From Scedosporium boydii (Eukaryota; Ascomycota; Sordariomycetes; Microascales; Microascaceae), in contig NJFT01000077.1 in NCBI GenBank assembly GCA_002221725.1, positions 96,890 to 160,889 on the forward strand: 64,000 nt of DNA, read 5' to 3'. The position numbers were made by a program, and so were the translations under genes. Every line of letters begins with the position of its first letter. The first letter of the stretch is position 1. This document shows positions 55,497-64,000 of this stretch, piece by piece. A model generated the notes under the pieces. That model did not search any database. It was not told where the DNA came from and saw only the letters and a program-made list of their open reading frames with translations.

Positions 55497-56028
55497 AGCT
55501 GGGGGTGATGGAATATCATGATGACGATTCAAGAATTGCTTGTATGATTTCTATATCTACATAGCCATGCGTAACGTTGGAAAGGGCATTTTCAATATTT
55601 TGGAACCTCACAATTGAAGAGTAAATATTATATGGCATACGAAATCGAGCTTGAGCCCTGGAGATGGAGACAGACAGGGTTGCATGCGAGGCATTGGGGC
55701 TGTTTCCCGAAATGTCTTAGCGGCCGATGACGAGATCGAGAGCGCCGGAATAGCGGCTTTTTCTGACCCCACCGGCTCCCGACATTTTATTGATTACATT
55801 AAACAATTGAAACCTTGAAAGCTGTGGTATTTCCTGGTATTTCCTCCCGCGATCCCGACAACCCCGAGGAAACTTCCTCTCTTCTACACCTCACACATTT
55901 GTTTTTCCCCTCCAGTGTCGGTCAATTGGGTCCTAGGAAGTCTAGGTCGCTGCCCTGTCCTCCTCACTTTTCCCCTCGAGCCACCTTTCCTTCTTCCTCT
56001 CCGAGCCTCCGACATCGCTTCATCTGCC
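55497..56028. other. Intergenic region before the cysteine synthase gene
   Basis: About 530 bases: the RING gene 3' flank, then from about 55850 a pyrimidine-rich stretch that is probably the promoter/5' UTR of the cysteine synthase gene. No gene is seen. Confidence 0.55.
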
Positions 56029-57250
56029 ATGTCTCAATTTCCAATCATGCTTCGACAGGGTGTTCTGCGGAGGGGCGTCCGCATGTTTGCGACGGCAGTT
56101 GCTCCGCGCGAGCCCAGCGCGCATACGATCGCCGTGTCGAAGGCGCAGGGTATTTCCAACAACCTGACTGAAGGTAACAACACACACTCTCTCTAACCTT
56201 GACACTCGTGGTGGTACGACCTCGCTAACCTCCCAATCCAAACTCCCAACAGCCATCGGAAACACGCCTCTCATCCGCCTCACCCACCTCTCCAACGAAA
56301 CCGGCTGCAACATCCTCGGCAAAGCCGAATTCATGAACCCAGGCGGCTCGATCAAGGACCGCGCAGCCCTCTACGTAGTCCTCGACGCCGAAGAGCGCGG
56401 ACTCCTGCGCCCCGGCGGCACCGTCGTCGAAGGCACGGCGGGCAACACCGGCATCGGCCTCGCCCACGTGTGCCGATCGCGAGGTTACAAGCTCGTCATC
56501 TACATGCCCAACACACAGTCCCAAGGCAAGATCGATCTCCTGCGACTCCTCGGCGCAGAGGTCTACCCCGTGCCCGCCGTCGCCTTCGAGAACCCGGAGA
56601 ACTACAACCACCAGGCGAGGAGGCACGCCGAGGCTCTCGACAACGCCGTGTGGACGAACCAGTTCGATAATATTGCCAACAGGAGGGCGCACATCGAGAC
56701 TACGGGCCCCGAGATCTGGACTCAGACCGAGGGCAAGGTCGATGCGTTTACCTGCTCGACTGGCACGGCGGGGACGTTTGCCGGCGTTACGCGCTATCTG
56801 AAGACCGTTTCGGACGGGAGGGTCAAGGCCATCCTCGCCGACCCCCCTGGCAGCGTGCTCTACTCGTACATCACCTCGGGCGGCAAGCTCACCGAGCGCT
56901 CTGGGTCTTCCATCACCGAGGGTATCGGCCAGGGCCGCGTGACGGATAACTTGAAGCAGGACATCGACCTCGTCGACGGCGCGGTGAGCATCAGCGACGA
57001 GAAGAGCATCAACATGGTCTACAGGTGTCTGGACGAGGAGGGTCTCTATCTCGGTGCTAGCTCGGCGCTCAACGTCGTCGCTGCTAAGGAGGTTGCCGAG
57101 AAGCTGGGCAAGGGGAGTACCGTTGTGACGGTGCTTGCTGATGGTGCTTACAGGTACGCCGATAGGCTGTTCTCGAGGAAGTGGTTGGAGAGCAAGAACC
57201 TTTTGGGCGCGATTCCTAAGCATCTGGAGAAGTATATTGTACTACCTTAG
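56029..57250 (+). CDS. MCY1: Mitochondrial cysteine synthase (PLP-dependent, Mcy1/Cys-12 type)
   Basis: Makes cysteine from O-acetylserine and sulfide using pyridoxal phosphate. Exons are 56029-56173 and 56253-57250 (380 aa), with a GTAACA donor and CAACAG acceptor. The leader ([17 protein letters not shown]) is basic and hydrophobic, suiting a mitochondrial presequence; the second ATG at 56047 is a possible alternative start. Family residues are [18 protein letters not shown] with the PLP lysine at 83, [12 protein letters not shown] (PLP-phosphate and substrate loop, about 108-119), [11 protein letters not shown], and [12 protein letters not shown]. The GTAGNTG loop and the [19 protein letters not shown] insertion resemble the fungal second cysteine synthase rather than the main cytosolic enzyme. 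Confidence 0.9.
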
Positions 57251-57581
57251 GGAGAGAGGGAGACATTGAGGTTTCTCTTTGTGTCGTATTTCTGGGTCAA
57301 CCAGCGGTCGTCATATACGCATATATATACCAATATAGCATTTTTGTACATCGTTTCTTTCTTGAATTATTTTTAAGAAATGAGAACCGGTTTCGGTTGT
57401 AAATAAAAGACACGTAGGTCGATTTGTAGATATACAGCTTTAGTTGTTTTAAACCCTACATCTTTTACATCTCCTGAGCTGATGCCCATGATTTTCTAGT
57501 TTCCCTCTATTATACACGAATCTGCAGCATACATCCCTTCTCGTCCACGCGGAGAGAAAGATCTCCTTAATCTACCAAAAC
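57251..57581. other. Convergent 3' region between MCY1 and the mitochondrial unknown gene
   Basis: About 330 AT-rich bases with TATATA runs near 57320-57340. Likely 3' UTRs; no gene is seen. Confidence 0.6.
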
Positions 57582-58860
57582 TCAAGCCTTCTTTGCAATG
57601 AGCAGATCATAGACATCCCAACCCCTCTTCGCCTTCACATCCGCCGCCTTGTCAGCATCCAGATCGCGCTTCAACAGCTCCGCAATGGGCTGCAACTGAG
57701 CCGCGAGCTCCGGCGCGACCACCTTCTTCGCCAACTCGATGCCGTTGAGGACGAAGCTTCCGACGGAGATGCGGTTCGTCGTAGACTGGGAAAGGTAGCC
57801 GTCATCCTCCTCCTGGAACATAAGAACCTCGGTGTACTTGGATTCGGGGCTAAGCTTAGACTGGTGGATCTCCTGAAGACCCCTCCCAGCGGGCCATACG
57901 TGAACGAGGGTCTCGGCGAGCTCGGCGACCTTCCCGTCCTCGTCTTTGCAGTCCTGGTGGTAGACGGCGCGGGCGGCGGCCATGTGGAGAACCTGGCCGA
58001 CGACCTGGGGCTCACGATGCAGGGGGATGCGTCCGGGCCACGTGGGGTTCTTCGCGTGGTCGTCGTCCTCCATGAGTTCCCTGAGCATAATAGCCCACTT
58101 CTTCGCCTTCGCCGTCTCCTCCTCGGCGAACTCGCTCCTGACGGCTCCCATCTGGATCCAGTACAGGATTTGGTCGGCGCGAGGCAGGGTCCTGATCCTC
58201 AAATCCGACTCCTTGACGTTCCTCAACGCGTCGATAATGGCGTAGATGTTTCCCGAATTACCGGCATTGGTAATGATGTCCTTGATGTCGGCGGTCCGAA
58301 TGAGCCGTCCGGCGGTCCTGTAACCGGCCAGCATCCGCGAGAGATTGGCCCAGTCTTCGCGCGTGGACATGAGACGGACGGCTTGGCGCATGAGGGGGCG
58401 GGAGGCAGGGATCGTGCCGTTGTGGAAGTCGAGCGTGTCGAAGCGGTGCTCGTAGCCGTCGACCTCGATGACGATGGGGTCGACTTGTAGCTTTTGGCGG
58501 TATTTTTCGTTGAAGACGATCTTGCGCTTCTTCTTGGGGAGGCGCGCGGGGAGGATGATTTTGTGGAGCATCTCGGTGAGGACGGCGTCGAGTTCGGGGC
58601 TGGAGGTCTTGTCGAAGATGACTTTGCTGGCTGGGAGGCAGAGGGGAAGTTGTAAGAAATTGCGTACTTCTCGGGGGAGAGAGAAAGTAAGATACGGTCA
58701 AGGAGTGCGTAGGAAACTTACAGAGTGAGTTTGACGAGGTGAACGTCCTCTGTTGGTGCCATAATTGCTGGGCGACTATGCTCACAGAGCCATTCTGTAT
58801 TATCCGACTCGACGACGACGAGGCTGCCCTGAGGGCGCTCGCGAAGGGGTGCCGAAGCAT
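57582..58860 (-). CDS. Predicted mitochondrial protein of unknown function
   Basis: Exons are 58722-58860 and 57582-58630 with a 91-bp intron (GTAAGT donor, CCCAG acceptor), 395 aa. I do not recognise the family. The N-terminus (MLRHPFASALRAASSSSSR, then QQRTFTSSNSL) is a typical mitochondrial presequence with a likely processing site near RTF/TS. After a basic block (RLPKKKRKIVFNEKYRQKL) the protein is mostly predicted helix with repeated 30-40-residue blocks (WANLSRMLAGYRTAGRLI, IYAIIDALRNVKES, AKKWAIMLRELMEDDDH). These are loosely reminiscent of helical-repeat organellar RNA or ribosome factors. It shares a 414-bp divergent upstream region with the bL19m gene, which supports a mitochondrial gene-expression role by context only. 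Confidence 0.8.
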
Positions 58861-59274
58861 CTTGCTCAGGCACAACCAAGAAGGCTGCGCGGTGGAGGGC
58901 CCTTAGAAAATCCCTTGGGAATTGAGGGATGTCGTCGGGGAGAATGATTCCTGGAGGTTAGGCTGAGCGTAGTTCTGAATAGCTCTCTGCCCGTTCCTCG
59001 TTTCGCTGGTCTCGTGTCTCCAAAATTTGTCGATGGACTTGGGCCAATGGCTCGACAAACGGTAGCTCCTGCCAATTCGGCTGAACTTCGGAAGACACCA
59101 TCTGCGCTTCCAATTGGCCAGAACATGCCATCCCAGCCAATCAGACGCCCCAATGTACCAAGAACCAAAGCTCGTCTTCGACTCCATCAATTTTTTTGAT
59201 CTCAAAAAACCTCGAACGACTCTCGCAAAAACTGTCACGAGGTTTCGGTTCCCCGAAGCCACCGCATCGCAACC
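58861..59274. promoter_or_regulatory. Divergent upstream region of two mitochondrial-protein genes
   Basis: 414 bases between two divergent ATGs, whose products both look mitochondrial. This must carry both promoters. No known motif was recognised. Confidence 0.6.
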
Positions 59275-60032
59275 ATGAACGCGTTACCGATCCGGCGGCC
59301 TCTCGGCTGCCTCAAGACGATCCTGCGTCAAACGCGTTATCACCGCCAAATCCAACGCACCTTCGCAACCGAGACCTCTTCCTCAGAACCCCCGACCTCG
59401 ACGCCATCCACCACGACATCCCAATTCCGTCTCCGTACGTTCCCGAACCACCATCCTCTTTGAGAACTCTTTCAAAACCCAGTCCTCCACAACTAACATT
59501 GCCATACACAGACAAGCCGAAAACCCACAAACCAACCCCCTTCGCCGTCTACGCCCCCCCCTCCCATCCCGCCCCAACGACCCCCAAAGACCCCATGCCC
59601 CCCTTCCACGCCACCTCCATCGCGACCCTCGACCCCACCGGCGCCCGAACGGCCCTCTTCTCCAAATCACGCCCGGACCGCGCCAAGGTCGGCGACGTGC
59701 TCATGGTGACGACCCACCGTGGCGAGCCCTTCGCCGGCGCGTTGATGCAGATCCGTCGCCGGGGCGTCGACACGGCCATCCAGCTCCGGGGCAACCTCAT
59801 GAAGACGGGTGTCGAGATGTGGTTCAAGATTTACTCACCCGCCGTCATGGGCATCGATATCATCTGGAGGAGGCCCAAGCGCGCGAGGAGGGCTAGGTTG
59901 ACATATTTGCGGAAGAAGAAGCATGATATGGGGAGTGTGGATCATCTTGTTTGGGCGTGGAAGAGAGAGAGGAGTCAGTTGCGGTCATCGTATAAGGGGA
60001 GGCATTTGGGGACTGTGTTTGAGAGCTCGTAG
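59275..60032 (+). CDS. IMG1: Mitochondrial large-subunit ribosomal protein bL19m
   Basis: Exons are 59275-59434 and 59512-60032 (226 aa). The intron has a GTACGT donor, AACTAACATT branch and CACAG acceptor. A basic mitochondrial presequence (PIRRPLGCLKTILRQTRYHR) and Ser/Pro/Thr-rich linker precede the L19 fold. The fold is seen in KVGDVLMVTTHRGEPFAGALM, QIRRRGVDTAIQLRGNLMKT, VEMWFKIYSPAVMGIDII and the basic C-terminal RRPKRARRARLTYLRKKKHD. These match bacterial L19 and yeast Img1. The gene is divergent from the mitochondrial unknown-function gene. Confidence 0.92.
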
Positions 60033-60740
60033 GTTTTGGGGGGAGATGGCAGAAGGGGGTGAATGTGTGTGTCTCCCTCTTCCCTCCTCTCCATGAGTGT
60101 ATGTTTGTTGTATGATGGATGGTTCAGGTGCAGAGTAGGAGCTGGGAGGCATGCATATGTCTTTCTTTTGTAAGGGAGACTAAGCTTCCTCCTCTTGTCA
60201 GGACTAGTTTGTGTACAATATATAGAAAGGTAAATGCTCGTTTGGCCTATGTATCTCCTCCAACATTATGCCTAGCCCCCTCTACGAAACTCGTTTGCTA
60301 TAGCGTCATCACCGCTTACCCTCTACTAATCGGGACACTAAAGTAGTGTAAATATTAGATAGCCAGCGCTTTCCCAGTTTTATTCCAATCCAATACGCCA
60401 GGTCCTTGTCTATCTAGAGAGGTATATATATATATGTAATATTCTAGTAATGCTGCGCTCGGCCGTCCGCTCGTTTTCTTCTTTAGCATTGGTCATTCAG
60501 GCGATCGAACAAAAGTGCAAAATTCAAAAAATCAGTCTTCAAGGTATACAAAAAGACGGTAAAACTCAAAAGGTCCCTCCCATATGCGCCTGTGGATCGC
60601 GATTAATTTTTTCTTTTCACCCTCGCTCGGAGAATAGTTAAACAAACCAAAAAGACGATGAAAGGTTAAAGGAATACCAATTCCCAAACATTTTAACGCC
60701 GACGTCGGGTGACCCCATCGTCAGTCCAGGGCTCAAGTCA
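60033..60740. other. Convergent 3' region between bL19m and the Trk gene
   Basis: About 700 bases of AT-rich 3' flank, with a TATATATATATA run at about 60424-60437. A short 63-codon frame at 60450-60641 has no support. No gene is seen. Confidence 0.6.
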
Positions 60741-61801
60741 TTATCCTCCAAAAGACGCCCGCCTCACTGCGGAGGAGCCTCCCGTGTAGGTCTTGGCTCG
60801 TGTCACAGGGTGAACGCTCTCGACATCGTCGTCTTCATCCGAAGCTGCCACCGTGGCCGCCCTCCGCAGGGGAAGATCGTAGGGCAAAGTATCGACAGAC
60901 ATTCTCCGGTCCATCTTGGCCGGGAGGCTGGGTCCAGGTTGCAAGATCTGCGCAAATATACTGGTGGTAGGTCGCTCAATCGTCCGCGGTCTTGTCGTGG
61001 TGGAAATACGCCGGGAGAGGCCGGTAGCCGAGGCCGTTGACACGGCCGTGCTCGTCCTTGGCAACAATCCTGGGGCGGGCTCCGCTGCTTCCTTGGCGAA
61101 GCGAGACTCACTAGGAAGCAGAATCGCACGATCGAGGCTGTATGGTAGACCACGGTGACGACCACGGATCTCCGTCGCGATGATGACGAGCTTCCCGACG
61201 GTGCTAAACTGGGAGGCGAGCGACGCGTCAACCGTGTGGTAACCCATACTCATACCGACGGTGCCGTACGCACTAATCACCTCGAACAAGACGTCGAACA
61301 AACTAAAATCTCTCCGCTCCAACCGACTGGCCTCGGAAATAGACAGAATAAAGAGCGACAGGAACACGAACCACATATCGAAAGATAACTGGCGTCGCAA
61401 GTGACTGCTGATGTAGTTCATTGTGCTCATTCCGAATGCGTCGTCCTCGGCGTGTGGGGCGTATATACCCAATGACATCTCCTCGTATACGTTCGTTCCA
61501 CGCATCGAAATGGCGGTCGGGAAGACGGAGATATACATCATGAAGAGGTAGAGCATCTGGGCGCCGGGGTTGAGTAAATTGATGGGAAGACAAGAAAATC
61601 CAGCCGTTCTCGTGGACGCTGCCTGGAAAAGGCCATTGACGATCCTAATATTCCAGGGCAAGTCTTGGATTACAGGATTGTTAAGCTAGTTCGGCAGATG
61701 ATTTTATCAGCGACAGTTCAAAGAAAATTGGGACAAAGAGTCCAGTCAAGTAAGATCCCCAGGAAGCAGGGATTAAAAAAAAAAAAAAAAAAAAAAAAAA
61801 A

Positions 61802-61868
<67 letters not shown>

Positions 61869-63821
61869 ACCACTTACATCAAGGATCAAAAAGAAAATGA
61901 GGTCGACAACATTCAAGCCCACAAAGATCCCGAATAGCCACCACGTCGCGTTTGAAGGGAATAGTAGGGTAAAGCACCGACGGGGATGATCCAGAAGGAA
62001 CATCAACTCTTCCCAAAGACCAGTGCCGCGGGGAACGATGCGAGAAAAAGCCCAAATCATGAAACGCAAGAAGATGGGAAATCCAGTGTTCCCAGCAACG
62101 ATGAGGAACCATGAGATCATCATGATAAAGGTAGATGTATGGAAGGACATCATGCTGTCGGGTGTGAGCGTGAGCCCGAGATCCATGAAACACGAGTTTG
62201 AGGTGTAGAAACTCCACCAAGTCCGGGAAACTCCAGCGGCATCTACCACGGCGCCGTACTTGTCCTTCTCCTTGATGTAGGGTAGCATGCAAACAAGACC
62301 GAATACCTGGAACCCCCAGAAATAGATGACCAGCAATAAGGCGAGAGTTCGTAACGAACGATACTCAATGCCACCCAATTCTTCTCTTTGCTCCAATGTC
62401 AACCCGGGAAACTTGGAATTTCGGCCGGTAGTCGGAGTCCAACTGAGATATGGTGCCTCCTCCACCTCCTTACGTCCAAAAAGCGCTCGGATCTTGGCGA
62501 AGACGTTCGTTCCACTTGATTGCGATTCATCCGAATCGTTGCTGTCAGCATGATGCACTTTGTCTTTGGACTGGAATAGTCGGGGTTTCCGGAACCTTAA
62601 TGGACTAAATGTGTTGCCAATAGCTCTGGCCTCATCAGCAAAGTCATCCATCGCGCTTCTTTCCTGCTCGTGGTGCTCGTGTTGAAGTGTGTGATGCCTA
62701 TCTGGTTCTTCGATGGTGATGACCGGGTTCCTGCGCCGTAGAGGATCTGGCAACTCTTCCTGGTTCTGGCCTTTATTGTTATCATTCATTGTTTTCGAGG
62801 GTTTCTTGGTTTTACCCGTGTGGTGCTCTTCATCCTCCTCATCCTCATCCGGTGTACTCTCTCCAATCTCCAATCGCTTCGGCCCAATACCACGCTCGGC
62901 TTCTCTGGGGTTCGGAATGCGCAATACTTCGCTATTGTGCCTCTCAAGCGCGGGCATATGCTCATCATCGTCATCATCATCTTCGACGTGATGGGGGAAC
63001 TTGGTAGCGTCCTGTCCAGCTCCATCACTCCTCATGACAGTCGGGGCAAAAGAAATCGAGTGATGCTGATTTGAAGGGCGGGAAATGCCGTCGTCTTCGG
63101 CGTGTTGGTTTTTGCCCATGGTACTATCACTGTCCCGGTCGGAAGCCTTCGAGGCTGAACCGCTGTCTGACGGACCTGCTGGAGTGGCCATCATAGGAAG
63201 CTCGCTAGGTTCAAGCGGACTGCCGTCGTTCGCAATGCGCTTCCCCGATCCTCGGAGAATGGTGATTTTTCTGCCATTGACACCTCTTTCGAGGCGAGAG
63301 TTGTCACCACCCATAGATTTAGACCGAGACAGGGTGCCTCGACGGTTCCGAGCGTCGCGGACATGATTCTGTAGACGTTTTTCGAACCAGTAGAGTCGGA
63401 TGAAAACGACCGATCCGTGTAAGGTGATTGGGTTCGACATCATAGGGATGATGTATAGGACGACCTGTTGAAATGTGTTCAATGTGTTCATATCAACGGT
63501 ATTCAAGCCGGCCTGTGTATTGGCACCAGAAGCAAAGAAGAGCGCATCCACGTAGGCAAGTTTGCCCTTTCCAGTGCTGTATAAAAGGATAGAGCCGAAT
63601 ATGGTCATGCCAATGATCCAGAGGTCTAATTCCAAGGCATGTTAACAAGACCTATTGTCTCAAGATCGGGACGAGAATGGATTGAGTGAATAACGGGGCA
63701 AATGGCAACACCTACAATGGACAGAGATGAAGTTGAAGTGCGGGTCCTTGCTGAGAAAGGATGGCTTGAGGGCCTTGATTTGGGTCCATAAGAAGCCCTT
63801 TGCGGACTCGAGAAACCCCAT
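60741..63821 (-). CDS. TRK1: Trk-type plasma-membrane potassium transporter
   Basis: High-affinity K+ uptake at the plasma membrane. Exons are 63716-63821, 61874-63625 and 60741-61663 (926 aa). Exon 1 (MGFLESAKGFLWTQIKALKP) ends in FNFISVH, and the join gives HYLWIIGMTIFGS. The first pore half includes ALFFASGANTQAGLNTVD and MMSNPITLHGSVVFIRLYWF. A long cytosolic loop of Ser/acidic residues (about 110-380) follows, then WWSFYTSNSCFMDLGLTLTP, the ASTRTAGF pore segment, FEVISAYGTVGMSMGY, and GRHRGLPYSLDRAIL near the C-terminus. Intron 2 is 210 bp, contains a 91-base A/T homopolymer, and frame requires the donor A/GTGGTC rather than the better-looking GTAAGT three bases earlier. That choice gives LILDVN, which fits the family's conserved LDLN-like block. 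Confidence 0.9.
61775..61865. repeat. 91-base homopolymeric A tract in a Trk intron
   Basis: Ninety A and one C (at 61802) on the + strand, so poly-U in the Trk pre-mRNA. It sits just inside the donor of the 210-bp intron 2, which is longer than every other coding-exon intron here except the 261-bp first intron of RPS22. It could be a slippage-expanded tract, the tail of a small retroposed insertion, or an assembly artefact; the true length is uncertain. Confidence 0.85.
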
Positions 63822-64000
63822 CTTGGTGGTTGTTTGCGCGTTTGCGACAGGTTAGGGTGAGAGGAAGCGGGAGCAGAGGCGCAATCGCGATCACGATCGT
63901 GTAAGAGGGAGAGGAGAGAACGCGACGGCTGAGTGAAGGCCGAGCTAGTTTTCTTCTCCGAGTATTCACAAGGTGCAGCCACTCTGGGCGCGCTGGATTC

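Noticed and set aside
56225..57223. 332-codon frame on the minus strand opposite cysteine synthase
   Set aside because: It is produced by GC-rich codon usage of the real gene. The plus-strand protein has all PLP-enzyme motifs.

Overview
This window is nuclear DNA from a filamentous ascomycete (Pezizomycotina, most likely a Sordariomycete). The support is fungal gene content (a Slt2-type MAPKK, Phs1, Trk, a HeLo-domain protein, a fungal-type cysteine synthase), short introns (mostly 58-121 bp) with GTRNGT-like donors and CTAAC branch points, and no operon-like packing. I reconstructed 21 protein-coding genes and their exons by eye. Two ribosomal-protein models give proteins of exactly the expected type and reading frame, which supports the splice calls.

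Layout: 0-18 kb is sparse. It holds PHS1 (cut by the left edge), IBA57, an unidentified acidic polyQ protein, DBP8 and an APH-family kinase, separated by gene-free stretches of 4.6 kb (2.4-7.0) and 7.0 kb (7.8-14.9). A further 4.1 kb gene-free stretch precedes the cell-wall-integrity MAPKK (22.3-24.1), which converges on PUS7 (24.8-27.2). The 27-35 kb part holds an SRA/YDG-domain protein, a Par14-type prolyl isomerase and a divergent pair of cytosolic ribosomal protein genes (eS12 and uS8). The 36-43.5 kb part looks accessory: an F-box/ankyrin protein converges on a large HeLo-domain protein fused to a co-chaperone-like TPR module. From 44 kb to the right edge genes are dense and mostly housekeeping: a CAP10-like glycosyltransferase, PAF1, RER1, mitochondrial enoyl-CoA hydratase, a RING/ZZ/SH3 protein, cysteine synthase, a mitochondrial protein of unknown function, bL19m and a Trk potassium transporter.

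How the genes relate: most are unrelated housekeeping functions (ribosome biogenesis and translation, ER fatty-acid elongation and ER retrieval, mitochondrial Fe-S/ribosome/beta-oxidation, transcription elongation). Divergent pairs sharing an upstream region are eS12/uS8, the unknown mitochondrial protein/bL19m, RER1/enoyl-CoA hydratase and HeLo-TPR/CAP10.

The two most unusual observations are (i) a 9-bp sequence, TACGAAGTA, present 13 times where about 0.5 is expected by chance, always outside the coding exons called here, and (ii) the HeLo-TPR fusion, an architecture consistent with a chaperone-linked regulated-cell-death protein.
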